64,000 bases of DNA from Polaribacter filamentus (GTDB lineage: Bacteria > Bacteroidota > Bacteroidia > Flavobacteriales > Flavobacteriaceae). The notes below the pieces were generated by a model. That model saw only the letters and a list, made by a program, of their open reading frames with translations. It made no database searches and was not told where the DNA came from. The DNA is taken from NCBI RefSeq assembly GCF_002943715.1, contig NZ_MQUA01000013.1, positions 2,369,501 to 2,433,500 on the forward strand, in the 5' to 3' direction. Numbering within the stretch: the first letter of the stretch is position 1; the number at the start of each line of letters is the position of its first letter. Shown one piece after another: positions 1 through 11,813 of this stretch. The position numbers were made by a program, and so were the translations under genes.

Positions 1-1830
1 TGTAACATTGATTACGTTAGGTCTTCTTCCTCTAGAAGTTGTTCCAAATAATGTAATTTCTTCATTTACTGCAAAATTTACTGCAAAACGCCCCACTGCT
101 GATAAAAAGCTATCACTAGCTTCTATTTTACCATTTGTTGGTGCAAATAATGTATTTGGATAATTACCTGACAAATACCCTAAAACAGACGGTACTTCTG
201 TATCTATAACCTCATAAGAAGCATTAATATTTTCTAATGTTGCTCTTAAGCCTAATGTAAATGATAATTTATCTGTAACATCATAAGAAGCATCTGCAAA
301 AATATCGCCAGAATAATTTTCCCCAAAATTTGTAAAAGTTTCTTTATTAAATGAATTTAAAGGTGCTCCTGCAATTGGACCAAATGTACTTGGATCATTT
401 GGTATAGAAGGCGCTAAAACTGCTACTCCATTAGATAGCAGAAAAGTAGGATTTAAAAGTAACATTGCTACACTTCTCTCATTATATTCCCAGGGCACAC
501 TTTGCGAACCATCTTCATAAAAGAAATTAGCTCCAAAAAAACCTCTAAATTTATCATCAGTATCAAAATTGAATCTAAATTCTTGGCTAAATTGTTTTCC
601 TTTTGATATTTCATTAAAAAATAAAGCTGGCGCAACTGTTCCATCTGCATCAAAAGCCTCGTTAGAATCAAATTCTCTATAGGCAGTTGTAGAAGTTAAA
701 TCCCAAACATCATTAAAGCCGTGTTTTAAAATTGCTGTTACACCCCAAACAGTTCGGTCTAAACCTAAATCTTCACCTCTTTCTAAATCAGCAAAGGTAT
801 TTGGATTTGTATCGCCACCTAAAGGCGCATAAGTTCCACTTTTAAAAGAAGTTCCTGGAGGTGTGTCTTGTTGCCAATTTGCAATTACATCTAAACTTGT
901 ATCGTCATTTAGCAAGTATTTAAATGACGTTCTAAAAGCTAAAGTTTCTTTTCCGTTTAAATCTCCACCAGATATATTTTCAATAAAACCATCTCTTCCA
1001 TTATAAATTGCAGCGGCTCTAAAAAATAATTTATTATCTACTAAAGGAGCGTTGTAATGTCCTGTTGCTAAAAACTGATTAAAATTACCGTATCCTAATT
1101 TTACAGAACCCGATATTTCGTTTTTTGCTTTATTTTGAATAATGTGCATTGCCCCAATTTGAGCACCCCTGCCAAATAAAGTTCCTTGTGGTCCTTTTAG
1201 AACTTCTACACGTTCTATATCGTATAACTCTACAACAGAACCTCTAGACTTACTAATTGAAACTCCGTCTTGAAAAATAGAAACTCTTGGCTCTACTCTA
1301 GAATCCCCACTATCACTTGTAATTCCTCTAACTACGATCCCTGGATTATTAACACTTTGAATTTGTACTTGAAAACCTGGTACATATTCAGACAAAGCAT
1401 CATATTCAAAAGTTCCTTGATTTTCTAAAAAATCTGTTCCGTAAGAAGTAATTGCAATAGGAACATCTTTATTTTTTTGCTCTCTTTTTTGCGATGTTAC
1501 TACAACGCCTTCTAACATGTAAGAACTTTCTTTTAATATAAAGTTCTGAATAGTTTCTGATTTTGTAATTACTACTTGTTTTGTAATTGTATTGTAACCT
1601 ATATATGATACTTGAATTACGTACGTATTGTTAGGTATTCTTTCTAACAAAAACGCTCCTTTAATATCAGAAGTTGTTCCCATAGATAAACCTTTTACCA
1701 AAATACTAGCTCCCATAATTGGCTCACCTTGTTCTGTTAAAACTGTACCTTTTAATGCACCAGTATTTTGGGCATTAATATTGATTATACTAAAAAATAT
1801 AGATATTGTAAATAAAAATTTAAAGTGCAT
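1..1830 (-). CDS. TonB-dependent outer-membrane receptor, 3' end outside window
   Basis: Outer-membrane active transporter that uses TonB/ExbBD energy to import a large ligand; the ligand cannot be told from sequence. The ATG is at 1828-1830, followed by a signal peptide ending near NINAQ. A CarboxypepD_reg-like domain follows (GTVLTEQGEPIMGASILV), then a plug domain with the typical VEVLKGPQGTLFGRGAQIGA segment, then alternating beta-barrel strands rich in aromatics. About 610 codons are visible and the reading frame is still open at base 1, so the C-terminal barrel is missing from the window. No SusD partner is visible upstream, which argues for an iron-complex or small-molecule type receptor rather than a SusC. 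The plug resembles siderophore-type receptors, but that is only a family impression. Family call is firm, substrate unknown. Confidence 0.93.
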   Translation of the reverse strand, partial: MHFKFLFTISIFFSIININAQNTGALKGTVLTEQGEPIMGASILVKGLSMGTTSDIKGAFLLERIPNNTYVIQVSYIGYNTITKQVVITKSETIQNFILKESSYMLEGVVVTSQKREQKNKDVPIAITSYGTDFLENQGTFEYDALSEYVPGFQVQIQSVNNPGIVVRGITSDSGDSRVEPRVSIFQDGVSISKSRGSVVELYDIERVEVLKGPQGTLFGRGAQIGAMHIIQNKAKNEISGSVKLGYGNFNQFLATGHYNAPLVDNKLFFRAAAIYNGRDGFIENISGGDLNGKETLAFRTSFKYLLNDDTSLDVIANWQQDTPPGTSFKSGTYAPLGGDTNPNTFADLERGEDLGLDRTVWGVTAILKHGFNDVWDLTSTTAYREFDSNEAFDADGTVAPALFFNEISKGKQFSQEFRFNFDTDDKFRGFFGANFFYEDGSQSVPWEYNERSVAMLLLNPTFLLSNGVAVLAPSIPNDPSTFGPIAGAPLNSFNKETFTNFGENYSGDIFADASYDVTDKLSFTLGLRATLENINASYEVIDTEVPSVLGYLSGNYPNTLFAPTNGKIEASDSFLSAVGRFAVNFAVNEEITLFGTTSRGRRPNVINVT

Positions 1831-2104
1831 TATTTTTGAATTTAAAGGGTTGTTATAGAATTCAAATTTATGCTTGTGATATTAAAAGCTTGTTAGCTTA
1901 ACATAATTGAAGCGTTAATTATTTAAGCAAATACGGATGTTTTTTATAAAAATTTCACATAATAGTAATAGTTTATTTAATACCTTTTAACTAGGAGTTG
2001 TTAATTTAACCCCCTTTTCCTTTATCAGATAAAAAAGTAAAAAAATGAATACGAAAATCACAAGAACTTAATAAAAATTTCATGAACTTCATAATATAAT
2101 TTTT
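1831..2104. other. Intergenic stretch, no gene seen
   Basis: AT-rich spacer between the receptor gene and the decayed protease. Apart from the receptor promoter box and one 8-codon open frame near 2045 I see no gene, RNA or repeat. Confidence 0.5.
1863..1870 (-). promoter_or_regulatory. -7 box (TAAATTTG) of the TonB receptor gene
   Basis: On the minus strand TAAATTTG matches the Bacteroidota -7 consensus TAnnTTTG about 33 bp before the ATG. No clear -33 TTG lies at the usual distance. Confidence 0.45.
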
Positions 2105-2135
2105 AAAACCTTACGAAAGTGAGGCTTTTTGTTTT
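2105..2135 (+). terminator. Intrinsic terminator without an obvious upstream gene
   Basis: Hairpin CCTTAC-GAAA-GTGAGG (one G-T pair, four-base GAAA loop) followed by CTTTTTGTTTT. It reads on the plus strand, yet no plus-strand gene precedes it in the window. Confidence 0.5.
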
Positions 2136-2175
2136 AAATTGAAAATCAATTTAACCTTTTTAAATCTTATTTATT

Positions 2176-2903
2176 TTGTTAGGATTATTAGTAATTATAG
2201 TGGTTTCTTGGCTTCTTTTACATTTTATTGAAAATGAAAGCATTGATGTTTTAGGAATCAATCCAAATGGCAAACGTTTTGTTGAGTTTATAGTTGGGTT
2301 TTTATTTATTATTCTGATAACACTTTTAACTATTTACATAGAAAGTGTTCTTCTTTCTGTTGATTGGAAAATGAAAAAGCGAGTTAAATTACAACTTGTT
2401 TTTTGACTCATTTATATATCATTTAAAATCTGCACTCACAGAAGATTTAGCTTTTAGAGGCGCACTTCTTTATATTTTGATTAAAAAATTGGCGTACAAA
2501 AAGGTTTTTTTTATCAGCAATTACATTCGGAATTTACCATTGGTTTTCTTACGGAATGATAAATGGACCTATTATTCCTTTAATTTAAATTTTTATAATA
2601 ACTGGTTTTACAGGCTATGTTTGGGCATACACATTTAACAAAACCAAATCAATATTTATGCCTTTAAGGTTTTATTTAGGATTTAATTTTCTGATGACAC
2701 TTTTCTGCACATCACAACCTTATGGAGAATTACTATTTACAGAAATATCTAGCCCAAACATTTCTGAATGGAATGAGTTTTATTATTCTGTATTTAAAGG
2801 ATTATTTCCATCAATAACTACACTTATTTTTGTAAAATTTGCACTTCCTTTTAATTTGAAAGGTATTGATTTTTCATCTCTAAATCAATCAAAAAAAGAA
2901 TAA
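2176..2903 (+). pseudogene. Decayed CPBP (CAAX-like) intramembrane protease
   Basis: Remnant of a CPBP-family membrane metalloprotease. The two family motifs survive: EDLAFRGALLY (the EExxxR-type glutamate/arginine motif, first Glu replaced context-wise by ED) near 2442, and FGIYHWFSYG (FxxxH) near 2525. They lie in different frames. The reading starts at a TTG in frame 1 (2176-2404), continues in frame 2 through the first motif to about 2510, then must shift to frame 3 within or next to the T run at 2505-2512. Frame 3 carries an in-frame TAA around 2588 and then runs to 2903. A methionine start is missing. Two frameshifts plus a stop make a functional product unlikely. Hydrophobic segments throughout agree with a membrane protein. 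Confidence 0.75.
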
Positions 2904-3082
2904 TTCAAGAATAATCTAAGTAAAACTTAATTGCAAAATTTCACATCTAAGCCATTTTTTGATTTCATCAAACCTCAAGCCAACTTAAAATTTTATAAAT
3001 TAAAAATAAAATCGTTTTTAAGTCATTTAAGAGACTTTATCGTTTTTAACAAATGTTGATAATTTTAAAACAAAATCGCTAA

Positions 3083-5122
<2,040 letters not shown>

Positions 5123-5146
5123 TTTATTAAAAATCATATTAAGATA

Positions 5147-5180
5147 ACACACTCTAAAAATAGGAGTGTGTTTTTTTTTT
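5147..5180 (+). terminator. Intrinsic terminator of gyrB
   Basis: Perfect 8-bp stem ACACACTC/GAGTGTGT (5147-5154 with 5164-5171) followed by an unbroken T run, 25 bp after the gyrB stop. Confidence 0.88.
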
Positions 5181-5233
5181 ATATCTTAGCTAACAATACC
5201 AAGTTTAAAATATTAATCAAAATCGATCACAAA

Positions 5234-6238
5234 ATGAAAAAGTATATTCTAATTTTTATAGTGATATTTGCCCTATCGTTTAAAACGAAAGCCCAAGATG
5301 GCTTTGAAGGATACCTTTTAGCAGATAATAATGATAGGTCTAAATTAATTGAAGCCTATATAAATCCAGCCATGAAAGGCTTGATTTTTAGCATGAATAA
5401 TGGCTGGTACCATACCGCAAAAGTTCATAAGACATTTGGATTTGACTTTACTATTGGTGCAAATGCATCCATAGTGCCAGGAAAAGACGAAATATTTAGC
5501 TTATCAGGATTAACATCGATCAACGCAGGCTCCATTACTGCTGCTTCAGTTGCAGGTTCGGAAAACAACAACCCTTTAACTACTGTTAATTTTGTAGAAA
5601 ATAATGTCACATATAGCACAACATTTAATGCGCCAGGCGGAGTTAAAGAAAGCCTTCCTATAAGTGCTGTTCCTGCGCCCGCAATGCAGTTTAGCATGGG
5701 CTTACCAGCTAATTTTGAAGTTAGTTTAAGATTCGCTCCAAAGTCAGGTTATGGCTCTGATGATGTTGAAGCAAGTCTTTTAGGTGTAGGATTAAAAAAA
5801 GAGATTACAGATTGGTTTGGACCAATAGGTAAAACACCTTTGCATGTATCTTTACTTGCGGCATACACAACAATGACAGTTGATTATAACATTAACAGTA
5901 CTGGAGCTGTTGCTGTTCAAAATGGATTAGCGGAGTTTAAACTAAATGCTTACACTGTTCAAGCAATAGCATCATTAAACTTTCCTATCATAAACATTTA
6001 TGGAGGAATTGGGTATGGTTCAGGAAACTCTACGCTTAAAATGACCGGAGATTATGATTTAAGTTACGGCCCACTTACAAAAACAATAACAGACCCTATT
6101 GATTCTGAATTTAATGCAGGCAGTATGAGAACAACTGCTGGCTTACGATTAAGTTTAGGCTTTTTTAAACTTTTTGGAAGTTACACCTTACAGGAGTACA
6201 ATACGGCTAACCTAGGTATTGCGTTTAGCTTTAGATAG
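5234..6238 (+). CDS. DUF6588-like outer-membrane beta-barrel protein
   Basis: Exported protein of 334 residues of unknown function. The ATG at 5234 opens a clean signal peptide (MKKYILIFIVIFALSF, cleavage after KAQ); in-frame codons upstream overlap the gyrB terminator and are not used. The body has the alternating pattern of amphipathic strands, a FGFDFTIGANASIVPG segment, repeated GxGxG turns and a terminal aromatic-ending strand (GIAFSFR) typical of beta-barrels inserted by the Bam complex. The layout, with an NPAMKGLIFSMNNGWYHTAK stretch near the mature N-terminus, fits the flavobacterial DUF6588 family from memory. It stands alone between two terminators, so it is probably monocistronic. 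Function unknown. Confidence 0.75.
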   Translation: MKKYILIFIVIFALSFKTKAQDGFEGYLLADNNDRSKLIEAYINPAMKGLIFSMNNGWYHTAKVHKTFGFDFTIGANASIVPGKDEIFSLSGLTSINAGSITAASVAGSENNNPLTTVNFVENNVTYSTTFNAPGGVKESLPISAVPAPAMQFSMGLPANFEVSLRFAPKSGYGSDDVEASLLGVGLKKEITDWFGPIGKTPLHVSLLAAYTTMTVDYNINSTGAVAVQNGLAEFKLNAYTVQAIASLNFPIINIYGGIGYGSGNSTLKMTGDYDLSYGPLTKTITDPIDSEFNAGSMRTTAGLRLSLGFFKLFGSYTLQEYNTANLGIAFSFR

Positions 6239-6261
6239 AAAATTAAAAAAAAATCACAAAA

Positions 6262-6290
6262 AAGGACACTTAGTATAAGTGTCTTTTTTA
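6262..6290 (+). terminator. Intrinsic terminator of the DUF6588-like gene
   Basis: Stem GACACTT (6265-6271) with AAGTGTC (6277-6283), five-base loop, then CTTTTTT run. Confidence 0.85.
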
Positions 6291-6322
6291 ATTTTTACCA
6301 GTACTATTATTTCTAAAATTCG

Positions 6323-6330
6323 TACTTTTG
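6323..6330 (+). promoter_or_regulatory. -7 box (TACTTTTG) of mdh
   Basis: TACTTTTG fits TAnnTTTG, 38 bp upstream of the mdh ATG. A -33 TTG at normal spacing is not evident. Confidence 0.45.
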
Positions 6331-6368
6331 TTCAACGAATTTTATCAACATAATTAAAAAATAAAAAT

Positions 6369-7295
6369 ATGAAAGTTACAGTTGTTGGTGCAGGTGCAGT
6401 AGGTGCAAGTTGTGCAGAATACATTGCTATTAAAGATTTTGCTTCTGAAGTCGTTTTATTAGACATAAAAGAAGGGTACGCAGAAGGGAAAGCAATGGAC
6501 TTAATGCAAACCGCCTCTTTAAATGGTTTTGATACAAAAATTACAGGAAGTACAAATGATTATGCAAAAACTGCGAATTCGAACATTTGTGTAATTACTT
6601 CTGGAATTCCTAGAAAACCAGGAATGACTCGTGAAGAATTAATTGGTATTAATGCAGGAATTGTAAAAACAGTTTCTTCTAACTTAATTAAACATTCTCC
6701 AGACACAATTATTATTGTAGTATCTAACCCTATGGATACAATGACCTATTTAGTTCATAAAACTACAGGAATCCCTAAAAATAGAATTATTGGAATGGGT
6801 GGCGCGTTAGATTCTGCTCGTTTTAAATATAGATTAGCAGAAGCTTTAGGAGCACCTATTTCTGATGTAGACGGCATGGTAATTGGTGGTCATTCTGATA
6901 CTGGAATGGTGCCTTTAACTCGTTTAGCTACAAGAAATTCTGTTCCTGTTTCTGAATTTATTTCTAAAGAAAGATTAGAACAAGTTTTACAAGAAACAAA
7001 AGTTGGTGGTGCTACCTTAACTGGTTTATTAGGCACTTCTGCTTGGTATGCCCCTGGCGCTGCAGTAAGCGCTTTAGTGCAAGCAATAGCTTGTGATCAA
7101 AAGAAAATTTTCCCTTGTTCTGTTTTAGTAGAAGGCGAATATGGTTTAAATGATTTATGTATTGGAGCTCCTGTTGTTTTAGGCAAAAATGGAGTTGAAA
7201 GCATCGTAGAAATCAATTTATCAGCTGATGAAAAAGCACAAATGGTAGCTTCTGCAAAAGGAGTTTCTGCTACAAATGCTTTGTTAGAATTGTAA
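6369..7295 (+). CDS. mdh: Malate dehydrogenase
   Basis: TCA-cycle enzyme that interconverts malate and oxaloacetate with NAD(H). It belongs to the LDH-like MDH group (308 residues). The N-terminal Rossmann motif is VVGAGAVGASCAEY. The substrate-binding arginine loop is IPRKPGMTREEL, the NAD/substrate segment VVSNPMDTMTYLVHKTTG, and the catalytic His with Asp pair appear in IGGHSDTGMVPL. The start is the first ATG after the promoter box and is followed immediately by the dinucleotide-binding strand, as in the family. It is flanked by terminators on both sides and so is likely a single-gene unit. Confidence 0.97.
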   Translation: MKVTVVGAGAVGASCAEYIAIKDFASEVVLLDIKEGYAEGKAMDLMQTASLNGFDTKITGSTNDYAKTANSNICVITSGIPRKPGMTREELIGINAGIVKTVSSNLIKHSPDTIIIVVSNPMDTMTYLVHKTTGIPKNRIIGMGGALDSARFKYRLAEALGAPISDVDGMVIGGHSDTGMVPLTRLATRNSVPVSEFISKERLEQVLQETKVGGATLTGLLGTSAWYAPGAAVSALVQAIACDQKKIFPCSVLVEGEYGLNDLCIGAPVVLGKNGVESIVEINLSADEKAQMVASAKGVSATNALLEL

Positions 7296-7322
7296 AAAAT
7301 ATAAAGTTTATCAAATCACCTA

Positions 7323-7357
7323 AAAGCCTCAAAGAAACATCTTTGGGGCTTTTTTTA
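7323..7357 (+). terminator. Intrinsic terminator of mdh
   Basis: Imperfect stem AAGCCTCAAAGA / TCTTTGGGGCTT with a short loop and a run of seven T, 28 bp after the mdh stop. Confidence 0.85.
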
Positions 7358-7716
7358 ATTTAAAAATGGTTTTTAAAAACATAACATACTTTTACTTTTA
7401 GCTTGCCTAAATGGGCTGTGCTTTTTAAAGCATACTGATTTTAATATTATTGATATTTTTATTTAAACAAACTTATTAATATATTGAATTGTTGTAGTGT
7501 AACTATTTTTAACAATATTATAGTTTTAAATTCCTCAAAAGACTTTGAATAATTGCTTCTAATATGTTTTCATAATTTTACCCTTAACCTTCTCATTGGT
7601 AATTATTTAAGACTAAATCAATTTACTAATTTTTAGCAAGATGAGTAACTTTTTTCTTGTAAATCATAATGCCAAGCAGGTAAAGTACGTATGTTTGTAA
7701 ATTAATTGCTAACCAA
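7358..7716. other. Intergenic stretch upstream of recQ, no gene seen
   Basis: About 360 bp of AT-rich sequence. A TATGTTTG octamer at 7690-7697, 20 bp before the recQ ATG, could be its -7 box. I see no small gene, structured RNA or repeat here. Confidence 0.4.
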
Positions 7717-9828
7717 ATGAAAAAACAAATACATACCCTTTTAAAAAACGTGTACGGTTATGATAACTTTCGTCCGTTACAAGAGGAAATTATCAATAGA
7801 GCAATAGACGGAAAAGACAGTTTTGTATTAATGCCTACTGGCGGAGGGAAATCGATGTGTTTCCAAATTCCTGCACTGGTTTATGATGGAATTACCATTG
7901 TAGTTTCTCCACTTATTTCATTAATGAAAGACCAAGTACAAGCGCTAAAATCAAACGGAATAAAAGCAGACTTTTTTAACAGTTCTATATCTCCACAAGA
8001 AGAAAACGAAGTAATTAACAGCGCTATTAATGGGGAATTACGATTACTATATTTATCCCCAGAAAAATTAATATCCGTTAGCAACACTTGGTTAAAAGAA
8101 CTAAATATAAAATTAGTCGCAATTGATGAAGCACATTGCGTAAGTATGTGGGGCCATGATTTTAGACCTGAATATACACAATTAAAAGTATTTAGAAATT
8201 CGATACCAAATGTGCCTTTTATGGCATTAACCGCAACCGCAGACAAATCTGCCCGTAAAGATATTGAGGAACAATTAGGCTTAAAAAACTCTAAATTATT
8301 TATTTCTTCTTTTGACCGAAAAAACTTAAGTATAGAAGTACGAGGACAGGTTCAAAAAAAGAAAAAGTTAGAAGAAATTGTCAATTTTATAGCAAGAAGA
8401 AAAAATGAAAGCGGTATTATTTATTGTTTAAGTAGAAAAAACACAGAAGAAGTAGCGAATTATTTGAAGCAAGAAGGGCATTCGGTAGCATTTTATCATG
8501 CAGGAATGAATCATGAGGAAAGAGAAAATACACAAACAGATTTCATAAATGATGACACCAAAATAATTGTTGCTACGATTGCTTTTGGAATGGGGATAGA
8601 TAAATCGAATGTTCGTTTTGTAATTCATTATAATTTACCCAAAAACTTAGAAGGCTATTACCAAGAAATAGGAAGAGCAGGAAGAGATGGATTGCCTTCA
8701 GAAACTATTTTATACTATAACATGAGAGATTTCGTGTTGTATAGTCAATTTGCAGACAGTGGCGCAAATAGCCTTATGCAAAAGGAAAAATTAAACAGAA
8801 TGCTTCAATTTACAGAGGCCAAATCGTGTAGAAGAAAAATATTATTGTCTTATTTTGGAGAGCATCTTACTGAAAACTGTGGCAATTGTGACGTTTGCGA
8901 AAATCCTCCTAAAGATTTTGAAGGCACTATTTTAACACAAAAAGCACTTTCTGGAATTGTAAGAATGGGTGAAAAAGATGGAATTACCATGTTAATTAAT
9001 GTTTTAAGAGGAAGCAATAATGCAGACATTCATTCAAAACAATATTTTAATCTAAAAACATACGGAATAGGAAAGGATGTTTCTTTTTTTGATTGGCGAG
9101 ATTACGTGATTCAAATGGCAAACCAAGGATTCATAGAAATAATGTATAGCGAAAATTCCGCCTTAAAAATATCCCCTATTGGTTGGGAAGTTTTAAAAGG
9201 TGAAAAAACAGTTAGATTGACAACTCCTTTAAGTTCTGACGAAAGGAAGAAAACTCAAAAAGTAGCAAAAACAACCACAGAAGGCGAACCAAATAAAGAC
9301 CTATTTACAGCACTCAAAAAAATAAGATACCGCATTTCAAAAGAAGAAAAAATGCCAGCATATATCATTTTTAATGACAAAACATTAAAATTAATGGCAA
9401 GTGAACTTCCTACAACTGAAAACGAATTTTTAGCTATTTCAGGAGTTGGAATGAACAAAATGGAAAAGTATGGTGCAGAATTTATGAGTGTAATTCGAGA
9501 ATTCAAAAGTGTAGCGAAACCCAGAAAAACACCTACAACACAAAAAACTTTTGATTTTTATAAAGACGGATTAAATCCTACAGAAATTGCCGAAAAAAGA
9601 AGCTTGTCAATTACCACGATTTTCTCTCATTTATCTCAATTATGCATGGAAGGAAAAGAAGTTGAACTGGAAAAATATATAACCAAAGAAACAGTCGAAA
9701 AAGTTCGGGTTGCTTTTAATACATTAAATCAAAAAATGGAATTGAAACCAATTTATGACAAACTAAACGAAGAAGTTTCCTACTGGGAAATAAGATTGAG
9801 TGTTACTTTAATTTTGAAAAATGGATAA
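7717..9828 (+). CDS. recQ: ATP-dependent DNA helicase RecQ
   Basis: 3'-5' superfamily 2 helicase acting in recombination and repair. Motifs in order: the Q-motif region FRPLQEEII; Walker A MPTGGGKSMC (around residue 40); DEAH box in AIDEAHCVSMWGHDFRPEY (around 137) including the RecQ aromatic loop; SF2 motif VI in QEIGRAGRDG. A zinc-binding region follows with four cysteines (KSCRRK...CGNCDVC), then an RQC winged helix, an HRDC domain (about 530-595) and a C-terminal helix-turn-helix (FYKDGLNPTEIAEKRSLS). At 703 residues it is the longer of the two RecQ types usual in Flavobacteriia. It appears monocistronic. Confidence 0.96.
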   Translation: MKKQIHTLLKNVYGYDNFRPLQEEIINRAIDGKDSFVLMPTGGGKSMCFQIPALVYDGITIVVSPLISLMKDQVQALKSNGIKADFFNSSISPQEENEVINSAINGELRLLYLSPEKLISVSNTWLKELNIKLVAIDEAHCVSMWGHDFRPEYTQLKVFRNSIPNVPFMALTATADKSARKDIEEQLGLKNSKLFISSFDRKNLSIEVRGQVQKKKKLEEIVNFIARRKNESGIIYCLSRKNTEEVANYLKQEGHSVAFYHAGMNHEERENTQTDFINDDTKIIVATIAFGMGIDKSNVRFVIHYNLPKNLEGYYQEIGRAGRDGLPSETILYYNMRDFVLYSQFADSGANSLMQKEKLNRMLQFTEAKSCRRKILLSYFGEHLTENCGNCDVCENPPKDFEGTILTQKALSGIVRMGEKDGITMLINVLRGSNNADIHSKQYFNLKTYGIGKDVSFFDWRDYVIQMANQGFIEIMYSENSALKISPIGWEVLKGEKTVRLTTPLSSDERKKTQKVAKTTTEGEPNKDLFTALKKIRYRISKEEKMPAYIIFNDKTLKLMASELPTTENEFLAISGVGMNKMEKYGAEFMSVIREFKSVAKPRKTPTTQKTFDFYKDGLNPTEIAEKRSLSITTIFSHLSQLCMEGKEVELEKYITKETVEKVRVAFNTLNQKMELKPIYDKLNEEVSYWEIRLSVTLILKNG

Positions 9829-9891
9829 AAAAGTTTCGTAAATGACTTCTTTTAGATTTTATTTAAAACGTTAAACATCCTAAAAAATTTA

Positions 9892-9930
9892 TAAACCTCA
9901 AAGATTTTAAAAACTTTTGAGGTTTTATTT
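9892..9930. terminator. Bidirectional terminator between recQ and fhs
   Basis: Stem AACCTCAAAG / CTTTTGAGGTT with A-rich and T-rich flanks, placed between two convergent genes. Confidence 0.75.
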
Positions 9931-9933
9931 TTA

Positions 9934-11610
9934 TTAAGACAATCCAGAAATTACACCATTATTATCAATCGTCATGTTTTCTGATGCCGGATGTTCTGGC
10001 AACCCGGGCATTCGCATCATTTTCCCTAAAATAGGAATGATAAATTGCGCGCCTGCAGCTATTTCAATTTCTCGAACCGTTACGGTAAAACCCTCTGGTC
10101 TTCCAATTAACGTTTCATCATCTGAGAAAGATTTTTGAGTTTTAGCCATACAAATTGCAAAATCATTGAAGCCTAGTCTATTAATTCTTCTTAAATTCAA
10201 TTGGGCTAATTTGCTATATTCTACAATTTTTGCACCGTACATTTCTTTAGCTATTATTTCTATTTTATCCGTTACAGGAGATTTCCAGTTATACAAAGGT
10301 TTGTATTGCGTCGCTTTATTTTCAACCACATGCACAACCGCTTTAGCTAAAGCTCTTGTTCCTTCGCCCCCTTTTGCCCAACCTTCAGATAAAACTGCTT
10401 CAACTCCTAAACTGGCGCATTTTTCAATCACAAAAGCAACTTCTTCATCAGAATCAGAAACAAAAGAATTGATAGCAACTACGGGTTCAATATTAAATTT
10501 TCTGATATTCTCTATATGTTTTTCAAGATTCTTAAATCCGTCAGTAACTTTTACTAAATCGGGCGTATTATATGCTTCACTTTTTGCTCCTCCATGGTGA
10601 CGTAAAGCTCTTATCGTTGCAACTAGAACTACACATTTAGGATTTAACTTCGCAAACTGAGATTTGATATTCAAGAATTTTTCCGCGCCTAAATCGGCTC
10701 CAAAACCAGCTTCGGTAACCACATAATTAGACAACGATAATCCCATTTTAGTAGCAATAATGGTGTTGGTTCCTTGGGCAATATTTGCAAATGGACCGCC
10801 ATGAATAATTGCAGGGTTTTCTTCTAAAGTTTGCACCAAATTAGGTTTTATAGCATCTTTTAACAAAATAGCCATCGCATTTTCTGCTTTTAAATCACGT
10901 GCAAAAACAGGTTTATTATCAAAAGTAAAACCGATAAAAATATTTCCTAAGCGTTCTTTTAAATTATCCAAATTAGAAGCCATGCATAAAATAGCCATCA
11001 CTTCAGAAGCTGCCGTAATATTAAATCCGTCTTGTCTTGGCACTCCATTTGATGTTCCGCCAAGACCAATAGTAATATCTCGTAAAGACCTATCATTCAT
11101 GTCAATCACACGCTTCCAAAGAATCGTTCTTGGATCAATATGTAAGTGATTGGCTTTACTTTGGATGTTATTATCGATTAAAGCAGCTAAAAAATTATTC
11201 GCTTTTTCAACAGCATTAAAATCACCCGTAAAATGCAAATTGATATCTTCCATTGGCACCACTTGCGAATATCCACCCCCTGCTGCCCCACCTTTTATTC
11301 CAAAAACAGGTCCTAAAGAAGGCTCTCTCAAAACTACGGTAGCCTGTTTTCCAATTTTATTTAATCCTTCTGTTAAACCTATGGAAACTGTAGTTTTCCC
11401 CTCTCCTGCGGGAGTTGGCGTTAAAGCAGTTACTAATACCAAATTATTGTTTTTAACTTTTTCATCATCAATCAAAGACAAAGGCAGCTTTGCTTTAAAC
11501 TTTCCAAACATTTCTAAATCTTCTTCATCAACATTTAATTTTTTAGCTATGTTTTTTATGTGCTGAAGTTTTTTGGCTTGTGCAATTGCAATATCAGATA
11601 AGTGCATCAT
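9934..11610 (-). CDS. fhs: Formate--tetrahydrofolate ligase
   Basis: Cytosolic ATP-dependent enzyme that joins formate to tetrahydrofolate to give 10-formyl-THF for one-carbon metabolism. Length 558 residues matches the family. The nucleotide-binding loop TPTPAGEGKTTVSIGL is near residue 65, followed by the conserved REPSLGPVFGIKGGAAGGGY, LHFTGDFNAVEKANN, LRDITIGLGG and AEKFLNIKSQ segments. The C-terminus ends MMRMPGLPEHPASENM as usual. The start ATG at 11610 is preceded in translation order by the divergent secDF promoter region; a second ATG directly follows it. Transcription ends at the bidirectional hairpin shared with recQ. Confidence 0.97.
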   Translation of the reverse strand: MMHLSDIAIAQAKKLQHIKNIAKKLNVDEEDLEMFGKFKAKLPLSLIDDEKVKNNNLVLVTALTPTPAGEGKTTVSIGLTEGLNKIGKQATVVLREPSLGPVFGIKGGAAGGGYSQVVPMEDINLHFTGDFNAVEKANNFLAALIDNNIQSKANHLHIDPRTILWKRVIDMNDRSLRDITIGLGGTSNGVPRQDGFNITAASEVMAILCMASNLDNLKERLGNIFIGFTFDNKPVFARDLKAENAMAILLKDAIKPNLVQTLEENPAIIHGGPFANIAQGTNTIIATKMGLSLSNYVVTEAGFGADLGAEKFLNIKSQFAKLNPKCVVLVATIRALRHHGGAKSEAYNTPDLVKVTDGFKNLEKHIENIRKFNIEPVVAINSFVSDSDEEVAFVIEKCASLGVEAVLSEGWAKGGEGTRALAKAVVHVVENKATQYKPLYNWKSPVTDKIEIIAKEMYGAKIVEYSKLAQLNLRRINRLGFNDFAICMAKTQKSFSDDETLIGRPEGFTVTVREIEIAAGAQFIIPILGKMMRMPGLPEHPASENMTIDNNGVISGLS

Positions 11611-11742
11611 ATGTATAAGTTAGTGATAATTATTGTATCAGTTTAAAGAATAAATATAGTCAATTTTAGGACTTCTCAAAATCACCAAAATGAGTACGTA
11701 GAAAATCATCCGAAAAAACAACAATATAAATGTGCCAAAAAA

Positions 11743-11773
11743 TTGCTTGGGGTACTTTGAAATACTATATTTG
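11743..11773 (+). promoter_or_regulatory. Promoter of secDF (TTG, 20 bp, TATATTTG)
   Basis: TTG at 11743-11745 and TATATTTG at 11766-11773 with a 20-bp spacer. This is the best match in the window to the Bacteroidota -33/-7 promoter, 40 bp before the ATG. Confidence 0.65.
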
Positions 11774-11813
11774 CACGTTTTAAAAAAAATAAAGTCGACA
11801 TAAACCAAATAAC

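Noticed and set aside
7690..7697. TATGTTTG as a full recQ promoter
   Set aside because: The octamer fits the -7 consensus, but the nearest TTG is 30 bp upstream, too far for a -33 element, so it is only mentioned in the gap entry.
10166..11566. Open frames on the plus strand inside the fhs region
   Set aside because: They lie antisense to a full-length, strongly conserved formate--tetrahydrofolate ligase gene and show no domain features.
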